Shown in pieces: positions 9,568 through 18,407 of a stretch of DNA of 64,000 nt. The stretch is from Filomicrobium insigne (GTDB lineage: Bacteria > Pseudomonadota > Alphaproteobacteria > Rhizobiales > Hyphomicrobiaceae), in contig NZ_FNJC01000004.1 of the NCBI RefSeq assembly GCF_900104305.1, forward strand, positions 124,001-188,000. The letters are read 5' to 3'. A program made the position numbers and the translations under genes. Numbering within the stretch: position 1 is the stretch's first letter; every line of letters begins with the position of its first letter. Under the pieces are notes generated by a model. The model searched no databases and had not been told where the DNA came from. It saw nothing but the letters and a program-made list of their open reading frames with translations.

Positions 9568-9894
9568 ATGGCACGCGCACCAGTTCGCATTTCCATGCCG
9601 GACGAGGCAAAGAAGGGCGAGATCGTCGATATCAAGGCGATCCTGCGCCATCCAATGGAGACCGGCTATCGCGTTGATAATGTGGGCAAGAAGATCCCGC
9701 GAAACATCGTGACGGATATGACCGTCACTTACGGTGGCGTCGAAGTGATGCGATGGAAATTGCAGCCTGGTGTGGCTGCCAACCCCTTCATTGGTTTCTC
9801 GACAGTCGCGATCGAAACGGGTGAATTGGTGTTTACCTGGACGGACGATACGGGACAGGTTTTCCGTGAGAGCCGGATGCTGACGGTGACGTAA
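9568..9894 (+). CDS. soxZ: SoxZ, partner of SoxY
   Basis: A 108-residue protein without a signal peptide that matches SoxZ over its full length (RISMPDEAKKGEIVDIKAI at the start, then AANPFIGF and FTWTDDTG). SoxZ forms the SoxYZ heterodimer that presents the sulfur-carrying tail to the other Sox proteins. It is exported with SoxY, which carries the Tat signal. Its TAA stop overlaps the ATG of soxA (TAATG). The ribosome site is TGAGG just upstream of the ATG. Confidence 0.94.
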   Translation: MARAPVRISMPDEAKKGEIVDIKAILRHPMETGYRVDNVGKKIPRNIVTDMTVTYGGVEVMRWKLQPGVAANPFIGFSTVAIETGELVFTWTDDTGQVFRESRMLTVT

Positions 9895-10679
9895 TGCAGT
9901 GTTCCCGCTTCCTTGTGTCGGGGTTCTGCGGGGTGGCTGGTCTCATGGGGGTCCTGCTGCCGGTGCTGGCTGCTGATCAGACGGTGCGGCCGGGCAGCTT
10001 CTATATGTCGAAAAATCTGCAGGCTCTTCAGGCGGATGACATTGCAAATCCAGGAATGCTCTGGGTCAGCGATGGCGAGAGCTTGTGGAAGCAGCCGGTC
10101 GGTCGCACGCAAAAATCCTGCGCGTCCTGTCATGATGCTGCGGACGTAACGATGAAGGGCGTTGCCGCACGGTATCCGGCTGTCGATGCCGAGAGCGGCG
10201 AGCTCTTCAATTTGGAAAAGCGCATCAATACCTGTCGTACGCGCCATCAGGGCGCGGAGGCGTTGGCCTATGAAACAGACGAGCTTCTCGCGTTGACGGC
10301 TTACGTCGCGCATCAATCACGGGGCGAGCGGGTGAAGGTTCATATCGATGGCCCCGCCGCACCTTTTTACGAGGCTGGGCGCAAGCGTTTCTACACGCGG
10401 GTCGGGCAGCTCAACTTGTCCTGTGCCCAATGTCACGAGGCGAATGCCGGACGGCGATTGCGGGGCGATACAATCAGTGATGGTGTGGGCAGCGGTTGGC
10501 CGGCCTATCGATTGGAGTGGCAGACACTTGGCTCACTTCACCGACGGCTCCGTGCCTGTTCATTGGGGGTGCGCGCGCGACAATTTGATTTTGGATCGCC
10601 GGAATATCTGAGCCTCGAGCTTTATCTTGCCAAACGGGCTGAGGGGGTTCGGGTTGAGGCGCCCGCCGTACGCCGGTAG
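9894..10679 (+). CDS. soxA: SoxA, dihaem cytochrome c
   Basis: A 261-residue periplasmic dihaem cytochrome. A signal peptide ends near VLAADQTV. The first haem site is CASCH with a downstream Cys in INTCRTRH, and the second is CAQCH with the later Cys in RRLRACSLGVRA, the position of the catalytic, haem-ligating cysteine in SoxA. It is the last gene of the soxXYZA block, with no soxB or soxCD following. SoxAX couples thiosulfate oxidatively to SoxY. Without SoxB in the window, release of sulfate must depend on genes elsewhere or the block has another role. Confidence 0.92.
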   Translation: MQCSRFLVSGFCGVAGLMGVLLPVLAADQTVRPGSFYMSKNLQALQADDIANPGMLWVSDGESLWKQPVGRTQKSCASCHDAADVTMKGVAARYPAVDAESGELFNLEKRINTCRTRHQGAEALAYETDELLALTAYVAHQSRGERVKVHIDGPAAPFYEAGRKRFYTRVGQLNLSCAQCHEANAGRRLRGDTISDGVGSGWPAYRLEWQTLGSLHRRLRACSLGVRARQFDFGSPEYLSLELYLAKRAEGVRVEAPAVRR

Positions 10680-10708
10680 CAGCTTCAAAGGAGAGGCGAT
10701 TGAAAAAA

Positions 10709-11122
10709 TCAGCCTACGTTTGCTGTACGGCAGGCTGCGCAGGTTCCCCGTAGTTCAAGCGTCATTTGCGATATGTCAAAGCCGTTCTTTCTGGCCCAGC
10801 TTTTCAATTGCGCGGTTACGCCCGCGTCATCAAACTCAATGACCTGACGGCAGTTTTGACAGATCGCAAACGCAGTTGCTTCATGGTGCTCGGGGTGGCT
10901 GCACGAGACGTAGGCGTTCAGGCTTTCCAAGCGATGTGCTCGGCCTTCATCGATCAAGCGCTCTAGCGATCGGTATACGGTTTGTGGCGCGAGAACGGCT
11001 TCGGGGCGCAACATTTCGATGATGTCATACGCGCTCACGGGGCCGGGTGCTTCACGCAAAGCCTCAAGCAGCATCTTATCTTGTTCGGCGGCGGGGCGGC
11101 GTTTGGCGGATTTGGTGGACAT
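10709..11122 (-). CDS. Fur-family transcriptional regulator, Zur-like
   Basis: About 137 residues. The N-terminal winged helix contains APQTVYRSLERLIDEG, the recognition-helix region of the Fur family. The C-terminal half has metal-binding features: SCSHPEHHEATAFAICQNC and a final CAAC, which together give the structural zinc site and the sensing site. The lack of typical Fur iron-sensor spacing and the overall pattern favour Zur (zinc). Zur represses zinc uptake genes when zinc is sufficient. A GTG at 11138-11140 would add six residues; the ATG at 11120-11122 is preferred. No zinc transporter is adjacent. Confidence 0.82.
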   Translation of the reverse strand: MSTKSAKRRPAAEQDKMLLEALREAPGPVSAYDIIEMLRPEAVLAPQTVYRSLERLIDEGRAHRLESLNAYVSCSHPEHHEATAFAICQNCRQVIEFDDAGVTAQLKSWARKNGFDISQMTLELRGTCAACRTANVG

Positions 11123-11266
11123 CGACGCGAGAGGCCTCACAGTTTCTTCGAACTTATCGATGTAATTGTCCCACCTTGGGGGCCGGTCGGCAAGGTGGAT
11201 GCGCTGGGAGAGGCTGGCGCCATACAGCTAATGTTAGGTGATGCAACTTTGAAGTGATTGCCAAGC

Positions 11267-12673
11267 TTAGATGCCAATGGCCCGGTAGGCTTCGGCGGTG
11301 TGCTTTATCGCGATGATATAGGCGGCACGGCGCATGTCGCAGACATCTTTCCCTGAATGGCAAAGATCGGAAAGCTGTCGATAGGTGGACTGCATTATCT
11401 CATCGAGCCCGCTGCGCACCAGATCGATTTCCCGGGCTCCGTCCAGGAATGGCCGGGCAATATCACTTGGAAATTTGGCGCCTGTCATTGTTTCCAATGA
11501 ACTGGCCAAGAGGCGGTTGCTAACCTCGTCGTGGCGTCGTTCCATCAGGCCGAAGGGCATATGCGTAAGATTTCTGACCCATTCAAAGTAACTGACGATT
11601 ACACCCCCTGAATTCACGAAAAGGTCGGGCAGGATGACGATGCCGCGGTTTCTCAGAATGCTGTCCGCCTCGAAGGTGACGGGGCCGTTGGCGGCTTCAA
11701 CAATCAGTTTTGCCTGGATGCGAAGTGCGTTGTATTCGTCAATTACCCGTTCCGTGGCGGCGGGAATGAGAATGTCGCAGTCGTGTTCGAGTGCCCGAGA
11801 GCCGTCTGAGATATATTCCGCGCCGGGGAAGCCCTTGACGCCGCCTGTCTGCCCCATGTGCTGTTTCACGGCTTCGACGGGTAGCCCCTCCGAGTTGAGA
11901 AGTGCGCCGTCCCGTTCGATGATCGCTATGATACGGCAGCCGTCTTCTTCGCTGAGAAATTTGGCGGCGTGGTAGCCCACGTTGCCCAAGCCTTGAATGA
12001 TAATGGATTTGTCGCGCAGTTCCGGCGTCAGTTTTGTCCAGGCAACGTCTCTAGGGCTTCGGAAGAACGCGCGTATGGCGTACTGAACCCCGCGGCCCGT
12101 TGCTTCTATCCGACCTTCTATGCCGCCAGCGGCGAGAGGTTTGCCCGTAACGCAAGCAAATGCGTTTATGTCGTTTGGGGCCCACCGTCGGTATTCATCG
12201 GCCATCCAAACCATAGTCAGCTCGTTGGTACCGACATCGGGCGCTGGTACATTTTGGCTGGGGCTTAGGAAGTTGTGGCGCACAAGCTCTTGGGTGAAGC
12301 GGCGCGTGATCTTCTCCAGTTCTTCGCGTTCCCATTGGCTGGGATCGATGAGCAGACCACCCTTTGAGCCGCCGAAGGGGAGGCCCGTGAGCGCGCATTT
12401 GTAGGTCATTAATGCGGCGAGGGCTTCCACGTCCTGTTGATCGACGCTGAGGGCATAACGGATGCCGCCTTTGGCTGGGGTGACGTGCGTACTGTGAACC
12501 GCGCGCCAGCCGATAAAGGTTTCCATGCGGCCGCGAAGCCGAACGCCGAAGCGTGTCACATAGGTCGCGTTACAGACGCGAATTTTTTCCGCAAGGCCAT
12601 CTTCCATAGGCACGTGCTGCGCGGCTTCGTTAAATTGGCGGTTGACGTCGTCGAGGAACTGGTTGCCGGCCAT
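11267..12673 (-). CDS. gdhA: Glutamate dehydrogenase, NAD(P)-dependent
   Basis: A 468-residue Glu/Leu/Phe/Val dehydrogenase. The substrate-binding lysine motifs are visible in PAKGGIRY, LMTYKCALTGLPFGGSKGG (around residues 88-106) and PAPDVGTNE. A Rossmann segment (IIQGLGNVGYHAAKFL) begins near residue 222. It interconverts glutamate with 2-oxoglutarate and ammonia in the cytoplasm. The length fits the catabolic bacterial type, and coenzyme preference cannot be read with certainty. It is monocistronic; a Zur-like gene lies downstream in the same direction. Confidence 0.88.
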   Translation of the reverse strand: MAGNQFLDDVNRQFNEAAQHVPMEDGLAEKIRVCNATYVTRFGVRLRGRMETFIGWRAVHSTHVTPAKGGIRYALSVDQQDVEALAALMTYKCALTGLPFGGSKGGLLIDPSQWEREELEKITRRFTQELVRHNFLSPSQNVPAPDVGTNELTMVWMADEYRRWAPNDINAFACVTGKPLAAGGIEGRIEATGRGVQYAIRAFFRSPRDVAWTKLTPELRDKSIIIQGLGNVGYHAAKFLSEEDGCRIIAIIERDGALLNSEGLPVEAVKQHMGQTGGVKGFPGAEYISDGSRALEHDCDILIPAATERVIDEYNALRIQAKLIVEAANGPVTFEADSILRNRGIVILPDLFVNSGGVIVSYFEWVRNLTHMPFGLMERRHDEVSNRLLASSLETMTGAKFPSDIARPFLDGAREIDLVRSGLDEIMQSTYRQLSDLCHSGKDVCDMRRAAYIIAIKHTAEAYRAIGI

Positions 12674-12872
12674 GGCAGTTGGATCCCTCCTTGCCTCGTG
12701 CGGAGCTGGCTCGTACCCCGTTGTGGTTGGCTATGTGTGGGTACCGCACGCGGATGTCAGTTTCAAAAGCAGATCGTTAGAGGCTAATCTGGTTGCGTGG
12801 ACATGGTTCCCGCTTTTTTGATCTGTTGAGTCGAGGAGACGTCGGGTCCTGGAGCGGTAATGCGGAGGCGAT

Positions 12873-13703
12873 GTGAGATCGTTATTGGCTCTCGGTGGCC
12901 GTTGGGGCTTTCAGCTGCTCGCCATTTTCTTCCTTGTCGCTGGGATTGTTGGCTTGCAGGAGGGAGTTCACGCGGCTGATTTCAGCGCGCGTCAGGTGGC
13001 TCAGAAGCTCTTTGAGGCGAAGCCTGGCCAACGGGTTGATTTCTCAGATAGAAACCTCACGCTGACTGATCTTTCGCATCTTGATTTCAAGGCTGCGCTC
13101 CTGACCGGCGCTGATCTGTATGGTGCAGATCTTACGGATGCCAAGCTTGTGGGGGCCGACCTATCTGAAACGCGGCTTGATCGTGCTACGATTATCCGGA
13201 CGGATTTTTCAGATGCGAATTTGACGGATGCGACGCTATTGCGTCCGACGACGTTCGCGACCGATACTTTTGATACTGACGATGTCGCACGTTTCAGGCG
13301 CGCACGCTTAGTGCGTCTCCGTGTGCATGCGCGGCTGGACGGTGCGGATTTCCGTAGCGCCGATTTGACAGAAGCTGATTTTTCACCGCTCGACCTGCGC
13401 AGTGGAACGATCTCGACCAAGGCGAGCAGCCAGCTGCCGGGAGCGGATTTTTCAGGTGCAGTTCTTAAAGGGGTAAACTTGTCAGGCTCCAACCTTGCCT
13501 TTGCAAAGTTTCGCGGAGTTGACGCGCGCGATGCGGATTTTCATGGTGCTGATCTAACGGGTGCGGATTTCACCGGGGCAAACCTAGCGGGAGTTGATTT
13601 TACTGGAGCTAATCTCACGGAAGCAAATTTCGAGGGCGTCCGTGGGCTGCAAACTGCGAAGGGTGTCAAAGGCGCCCAGTCAGTCAAAAAGGAAACGCCG
13701 TGA
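12873..13703 (+). CDS. Exported pentapeptide-repeat protein
   Basis: A 276-residue protein with one N-terminal hydrophobic segment (LLAIFFLVAGIVGLQEG), then a short linker and two blocks of A(D/N)LxX pentapeptide repeats (about 60-120 and 145-265) such as LTGADLYGADLTDAKLVGADL. These form right-handed quadrilateral beta-helices. Charged residues and a variable insert (around 125-150) separate the blocks. The function is unknown; the family includes topoisomerase-protecting proteins and scaffolds. The GTG start has a ribosome site GGAGG. The stop overlaps the start of the next gene (GTGA), so the two are probably translated together. Confidence 0.8.
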   Translation: MRSLLALGGRWGFQLLAIFFLVAGIVGLQEGVHAADFSARQVAQKLFEAKPGQRVDFSDRNLTLTDLSHLDFKAALLTGADLYGADLTDAKLVGADLSETRLDRATIIRTDFSDANLTDATLLRPTTFATDTFDTDDVARFRRARLVRLRVHARLDGADFRSADLTEADFSPLDLRSGTISTKASSQLPGADFSGAVLKGVNLSGSNLAFAKFRGVDARDADFHGADLTGADFTGANLAGVDFTGANLTEANFEGVRGLQTAKGVKGAQSVKKETP

Positions 13704-14509
13704 GACACCAGTCATTGCCCGGGGCGATACCATCCGTTGTGGGGCACCTTCTGCGGAGGGGCGTCGCCATTTTTTTTACCGTCATTCTATCGGTAGGGAT
13801 TGTCAAAAGTCCTGCGGACGCGCAGCCGTATGCGGATGGCGTTGATACTGCTCTTGTCATTTCTGTCGATGTTTCCAATTCCGTCGACGATCACCGTTAT
13901 CGTCTCCAGATGGAAGGTATTGCTGCCGCGCTCGAAGATGCCGGGGTTATTCGCACAATTCTCAACGGTCCCCGTAGCAGCATCCTAGTGACGTTGGTGA
14001 CTTGGTCTGATCGCCCCAACGTCGCCATGCCCTGGATGCGGATCGGCAGCGAGGAGGACGCTAAGGCCGTTGCGCAGAAGGTCCGTCAGCTTCCCCGTTT
14101 CACGGGCGAGTTTACTTGTCTGGGAACTATGTTGCGCTTCCTCAACGATAAAATCCTGCCGCAAGTGCCCGTGAATGCCCTGCGAACGGTGGTCGATGTC
14201 TCGGGGGATGGGGCAGATAATTGTAATGCGCGTGAGCCTGTCACGGCAGTGCGAGACGAGATCGCGAGTTTCGGCACGACGATCAATGGTTTGCCCATCC
14301 TGGAGGGCAGCGAAGCCGTGACGTTGGAAGACTGGTATCGTGACAATGTGAAAGCTGGGCCGGGGTCCTTTATTCTCCCGGCTGACGGCTTTGAGGATTT
14401 TGGCCGTGCGATCCGGCAGAAATTCATCGTTGAGATCAGCGGAATCGAGAATTCTCATCGCCCTCCGCTGTCGCTTGCGTCGCGCGGAAGGCGGGATATC
14501 GCGCGTTGA
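13700..14509 (+). CDS. DUF1194 protein with von Willebrand A-like fold
   Basis: A 269-residue exported protein with a signal-like hydrophobic segment (VAIFFTVILSVGIVKSPADA). The mature start DTALVISVDVSNSVDDHRY is a DxSxS metal-binding motif of von Willebrand A domains, and VDVSGDGADNCN later matches the conserved DUF1194 pattern. Members are exported proteins of unknown function, common in Rhizobiales. The GTG start overlaps the stop of the pentapeptide-repeat gene, suggesting the two act together at the cell envelope. The next gene converges from the right. Confidence 0.82.
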   Translation: MRHQSLPGAIPSVVGHLLRRGVAIFFTVILSVGIVKSPADAQPYADGVDTALVISVDVSNSVDDHRYRLQMEGIAAALEDAGVIRTILNGPRSSILVTLVTWSDRPNVAMPWMRIGSEEDAKAVAQKVRQLPRFTGEFTCLGTMLRFLNDKILPQVPVNALRTVVDVSGDGADNCNAREPVTAVRDEIASFGTTINGLPILEGSEAVTLEDWYRDNVKAGPGSFILPADGFEDFGRAIRQKFIVEISGIENSHRPPLSLASRGRRDIAR

Positions 14510-14536
14510 CGGGGAGCTGCATGCACTCCCGTTGCG

Positions 14537-15349
14537 TCAGCTTGCCGTCAAAAGAATTTCGCCGCGTCCGATGCTGGCCATATCGCCTGCAAAACGACGA
14601 ACCGATCCAGTGATCGGGGAAGGCGCCAGATCTCCCAGCTTTTCCCGCAGATAGCGGTTCGTAATGTTGAGGATGCCAAGTTCGTGCAGGCCGCAATCAA
14701 CAAACGTTGGTCGCATCTGATCAACGCTTGGGGCGATCAATGTGCCGCGACGCATCTGAACACCCGCGTCGGTTCCAAAGCCTGATGCGGACCACACTGT
14801 GCCGCCCATCATGCGTTCGCCCGCAGCACTCCCGATCTTACCTGACGCGACAATAGTGCCGCGCCGCATGCGGGCTCCAGCCGAATTTCCTATCTGACCT
14901 TTGACAACAACAATACCGCCGCTCATGCCGTCGCGTTCTCCGCGAAGCGGTGCGCCGAGATTGTCGCCCACCGAACCGTTGACGACGATGAGGCCATCAG
15001 CGAGGCTCGAAGCGAGAAATGCGCCTGCGTTGCCGCGAATCTCAAGGCGTCCGCCGCGCATCTGGCGTCCGGCATAAAATCCGACATCGCCTTCAACGAT
15101 GATGGTGCCATCCTCGTTTTCGGCGCCGATGAAGTCGCAACGCGGGGTTGCGCCTTCGATGATAAGCGTATCCGTGCCTGCGCCTTCCACTTTGAAGCAT
15201 TCGCCAAGACTTAGCTTCTCTGGGCCAGCCTCGATATGAAGCCGCGACACTTCCGTAGCTGAGAGTCCGGCGAGTTTTGCTGGCGTAATGCCGGACAGAT
15301 TCAGACGGCCGGTCGGCGATATGGTCAGCTGAAGCTTCAGCGCACTCAT
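14537..15349 (-). CDS. fhcC: Formyltransferase/hydrolase complex subunit FhcC
   Basis: A 270-residue protein made largely of repeats such as GNAGAFLASSLADG, GSVGDNLGAPL, GQIGNSAGARMRRG and GKIGSAAGERMMGG. These form the beta-helix of formylmethanofuran dehydrogenase subunit C and of the C-terminal domain of glutamate synthase. In methylotrophs FhcC is a structural subunit of the FhcABCD complex, which releases formate from formyl-methylofuran. The start overlaps the stop of fhcD by 4 bp, so the two are coupled. The genes for the FhcA and FhcB subunits are not in this window. Confidence 0.93.
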   Translation of the reverse strand: MSALKLQLTISPTGRLNLSGITPAKLAGLSATEVSRLHIEAGPEKLSLGECFKVEGAGTDTLIIEGATPRCDFIGAENEDGTIIVEGDVGFYAGRQMRGGRLEIRGNAGAFLASSLADGLIVVNGSVGDNLGAPLRGERDGMSGGIVVVKGQIGNSAGARMRRGTIVASGKIGSAAGERMMGGTVWSASGFGTDAGVQMRRGTLIAPSVDQMRPTFVDCGLHELGILNITNRYLREKLGDLAPSPITGSVRRFAGDMASIGRGEILLTAS

Positions 15350-16278
15350 GGCAGACAGTCCTTCAGGTGATAGTGGTGTTGACCAAGGTTGCCGCCGTAG
15401 TTTCCGGCGCTGACACGGGTTACTTGGTTTTCTGGGCCGGTTTCGAGCACCGCTTTCAGGCCGACTTTCATCGCTTCGGCCACAGACTCAGATGTTAGTC
15501 CGTCGATAACGATTTCGAGGACGGCACGGTCTTCTGGACCAAGTTGTGAGTTGGTGGCGCCGCGGAGCGTTGGACAGAACGCATCGTTGGTAGAGGCCAC
15601 AGCGCCTTTATACTTGGAGCCGACCTTGGAGCCGGAGCGGACGATCCCGCCAGGAAACGGCATGATGACGTCCCGGACATCATTCATCGCTTCGATCGCT
15701 GCTTCGCACGTCCTGAGCACGCCAGGCCGGTCGCGACCGATGACGAGCAGGTTGCCGCCACCGACGGCGTCCGTCGTGACGCCTGTCGTATCTTCGATAA
15801 TGAATTCGCCATCCATGACCGGCACGCGCCAGAAACGGCGGTCGCCAAGTTTCCGCGCGGTTTGCCAACCATCGCCGAAGAATCGTGGTCCCGAACTCAA
15901 CGGGATGCGTCGCTCTGCCTCAAGGCCGTTGAAGCAGGCGGAGCCCGGACTCGTCAGGACGCATTGGCCGACTCGGTTCTTCAGCTGGCCCTCAATACTT
16001 TCCGGCGCGAAGCCGAAGACAAGAACGCGTACGCCGGGGCGCCCGTCCGGTGTTTCTTCGGCCGGGACTTCATAATCGATGCCGCATTCTGCACCGCAGC
16101 CGATGACGGACGTGCCGAAGCCCGTCATTGTGATGGCTGCTTGGCGCGCCCACTTCATTGTATCGGCGGTAATGATGATGCCGGTGGCGCTCATGCCGAA
16201 GGCCTCGGCGAACGTATCGTCGATGGCGATTCCGTTAATGTTCATGGGCTGCGAATCTTTCGAGTTCACCGCGGACAA
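15346..16278 (-). CDS. fhcD: Formylmethanofuran:H4MPT formyltransferase FhcD
   Basis: A 310-residue cytoplasmic formyltransferase. Recognisable segments include GIAIDDTFAEAFGMSATGI near the start, ARQAAITMTGFGTSVIGCGAE, and the C-terminal YGGNLGQHHYHLK. FhcD moves the formyl group from formyl-H4MPT to methylofuran; the rest of the Fhc complex then hydrolyses it to formate. The methionine of MNINGIAIDD (residue 12) is an alternative start. fhcC follows in the same operon. Upstream there is 378 bp without a gene and then a gene in the other direction, so the fhcA/fhcB partners often found upstream are absent here. Confidence 0.94.
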   Translation of the reverse strand: MSAVNSKDSQPMNINGIAIDDTFAEAFGMSATGIIITADTMKWARQAAITMTGFGTSVIGCGAECGIDYEVPAEETPDGRPGVRVLVFGFAPESIEGQLKNRVGQCVLTSPGSACFNGLEAERRIPLSSGPRFFGDGWQTARKLGDRRFWRVPVMDGEFIIEDTTGVTTDAVGGGNLLVIGRDRPGVLRTCEAAIEAMNDVRDVIMPFPGGIVRSGSKVGSKYKGAVASTNDAFCPTLRGATNSQLGPEDRAVLEIVIDGLTSESVAEAMKVGLKAVLETGPENQVTRVSAGNYGGNLGQHHYHLKDCLP

Positions 16279-16656
16279 GGCACTACCTCAAATCGACTTA
16301 GTTTGCGCATTAAGAGCCTCTGACGATTTGGCATGGCGTAGGTTGGCCGGGATCGCAAGTCCCCCGCCGTCAGCAATGTTGACAGTCACACCAAGCCGGA
16401 CTTGTCACCCTCACTAGGTTAAGGAGCATGTCTTGTCAGCATGGTATTGGCGATCTCTATACGCGGATCGGCGCAGACAAAAGCACGGTCACTCCCGAAG
16501 CACAACCTCAGGACGGAATAACGGCCAACTAAATTGGAGGCCGGGTTCGCAGGTGGGTTTGCACCGCACTCTCAGTGCCGTTAATGTCCCGCAGCGTTAT
16601 CAAGCACAATGCTAATTTTGTTTAAATTCCAGATGTGATTACAACGGAGGATACGA
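16279..16656. other. Divergent intergenic region between fhcD and the xox-associated genes
   Basis: About 378 bp holding the promoters of fhcDC (leftward) and of the MxaD-like gene (rightward). Small open frames here have no ribosome site or family resemblance. No remnant of fhcA or fhcB was found by eye. Confidence 0.5.
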
Positions 16657-17193
16657 ATGCTGCGATGTCTTGCTTTGCTGCTGGCGCTGACGCCCGCCGT
16701 GCTTGCACTTCCGGCGGCTGCCCACGGCCCGACGCGGCAGAAAGTTACCGAGACCGTAGAAATCAATGCGCCGGCGGACAAAGTTTGGGCCGTCATCGGG
16801 AACTTTCAGGACATGAGCTGGCATCCGGCAGTCACAAAGACCGAAGGCGAGGGCGGAAACGCGGAGGGCGCAAAGCGTACGCTCACTTTGGACGGCGGCG
16901 GGCTCATCCATGAAAGCCTTCTGAACTATGATGCCGACAAGAAGTCGCTCAAGTACCAAATCACTGACGTCGACGTGAAGGTTCTGCCGGTGAACAATTA
17001 TTCTTCCTGGCTGAGTGTCGAAGAGGCAGATGGCGGGAAGTCAGTCGTTACGTGGAAGGGTGCGTTCTATCGTGGCTACATGAACAATGACCCGCCGCCG
17101 GAGCTCAACGACGAGGCTGCGGTCAAGGCCGTAAAAGGGGTCTACCGGGGTGGTCTCGACAACCTGAAGAAGCTTCTTGAGGCGGGCGGTTAA
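16657..17193 (+). CDS. MxaD-like periplasmic SRPBCC protein
   Basis: A 178-residue protein with a clear signal peptide (ALLLALTPAVLALPAAAHG). The mature domain is an SRPBCC/START-like fold starting VTETVEINAPADKVWAVIG. The length and sequence resemble MxaD, a periplasmic protein that assists electron transfer between methanol dehydrogenase and its cytochrome. The context supports this, since xoxF and xoxG are 5 kb downstream and a PQQ-associated beta-propeller gene follows within 15 bp. A good ACGGAGG site precedes the ATG. It starts the rightward periplasmic gene series. Confidence 0.82.
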   Translation: MLRCLALLLALTPAVLALPAAAHGPTRQKVTETVEINAPADKVWAVIGNFQDMSWHPAVTKTEGEGGNAEGAKRTLTLDGGGLIHESLLNYDADKKSLKYQITDVDVKVLPVNNYSSWLSVEEADGGKSVVTWKGAFYRGYMNNDPPPELNDEAAVKAVKGVYRGGLDNLKKLLEAGG

Positions 17194-17207
17194 AGCGCTG
17201 CAAGTAT

Positions 17208-18266
17208 ATGTTTGAGCGTACACAACACCGCGTTTGCCGGTACGCGACGGCTTTGCTGCGATTTTCTGTGACGCAGCGGCTGTTGTGCGCGGGCTTGGTC
17301 GGGACACTCGCACTGGGCGGGATGCTGATCCTCGCCCAGGGCTTGCTCGGCCAAGCGGCTGCCGCTGATGGTGGGACCGCTGAGGCAAGCCGTGAGGCTT
17401 TCGTTACCGCTCAGGTCGCTGACAAAGTTGCGGTTGTCGACTTGGCGACGTTTAAGAGTGTCGCTGAGATCGAAGTTTCCGGTAAGCCTGCCGGCATAGC
17501 AATGTCGCCGGATGGGCGGTGGGTTTATATTACGACCCCTGAAGCTAAAGAGCTCGTCGTGATCGACGCGGACAAGCGTGCGGTTACACGGCGCGTGAAG
17601 TTGGGAGATGGACCGCTCGGCATTGCGGTGCATCCCGTCGATGGACGTATCATTGTCGCGGACTGGTATGATCATCAACTTACGGTCGTTGATCCGGCAA
17701 CCTTTGATGTGGTCGGTACGGTTGAAACCGGGGAGTCCCCTTCGGGGGTCGCGGTTACACCGGATGGCGGTTATATCGTCAGTGCCGACCGAGACAGCGA
17801 TGAAGTGTCAATCATCGATGCGCAGACACTCAAGAGAGTTGCCGCCGTCAAAGTAGGACAGCGGCCGTTCGGGATTACCATCGACGCATCCGGTGAACGT
17901 GCGTATACGGCCAACGTCAAAAGCAACGATCTGAGCGTCGTTGATCTAACGTCGCGTAAGGTTATCGGTACCGTTCCTGTCGGACAGCGTCCTTACGATG
18001 TTGCTCTTGCCAAGGGGCGCGCTTTTGTTACCGACCAGTATGGCGGAACGGTCAGCGTTGTCGATCTTCAATCCTTCAAGGTCATCAAGACGATTGCCGT
18101 TGGAGAATACCCCGAGGGCATCGCAACGGACCGTGATGGCCGCCACGTTTATGTTGCCTGCTGGGAAGCGAATACGCTTGAGCGTATCGATGCCGTTACG
18201 CTTGAGGTAACGAAAACGGTTGAGGTCAATGACGGCCCCCGCGCTTTTGGGCTGTTTCTACGTTAA
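17208..18266 (+). CDS. Exported YVTN-type beta-propeller protein
   Basis: A 352-residue protein with an N-terminal membrane/signal segment (LVGTLALGGMLILAQG). It has about seven blades with repeats like VAVTPDGGYIVSADRDSDEVS and IDASGERAYTANVKSNDLSVVD, characteristic of YncE/YVTN beta-propellers. Related proteins are common next to PQQ-dependent alcohol dehydrogenases, and one is in the lut cluster of Methylorubrum. No PQQ-binding signature is present, so it is more likely a binding or scaffold protein than an enzyme. A second propeller of the same family is at 28911-29894. Confidence 0.83.
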   Translation: MFERTQHRVCRYATALLRFSVTQRLLCAGLVGTLALGGMLILAQGLLGQAAAADGGTAEASREAFVTAQVADKVAVVDLATFKSVAEIEVSGKPAGIAMSPDGRWVYITTPEAKELVVIDADKRAVTRRVKLGDGPLGIAVHPVDGRIIVADWYDHQLTVVDPATFDVVGTVETGESPSGVAVTPDGGYIVSADRDSDEVSIIDAQTLKRVAAVKVGQRPFGITIDASGERAYTANVKSNDLSVVDLTSRKVIGTVPVGQRPYDVALAKGRAFVTDQYGGTVSVVDLQSFKVIKTIAVGEYPEGIATDRDGRHVYVACWEANTLERIDAVTLEVTKTVEVNDGPRAFGLFLR

Positions 18267-18407
18267 AGCGCTAATGTGGGCTTTAACTGTAATTACGCAG
18301 AACCAAATACTTCTTGTATTGATGATGTGATCCTCGCAAAACAGTGAAAGTCGATTGATGCAACCTTCTTTAAATATGGCGAAGGTGCAGATGTCTCGGG
18401 AGGACAA

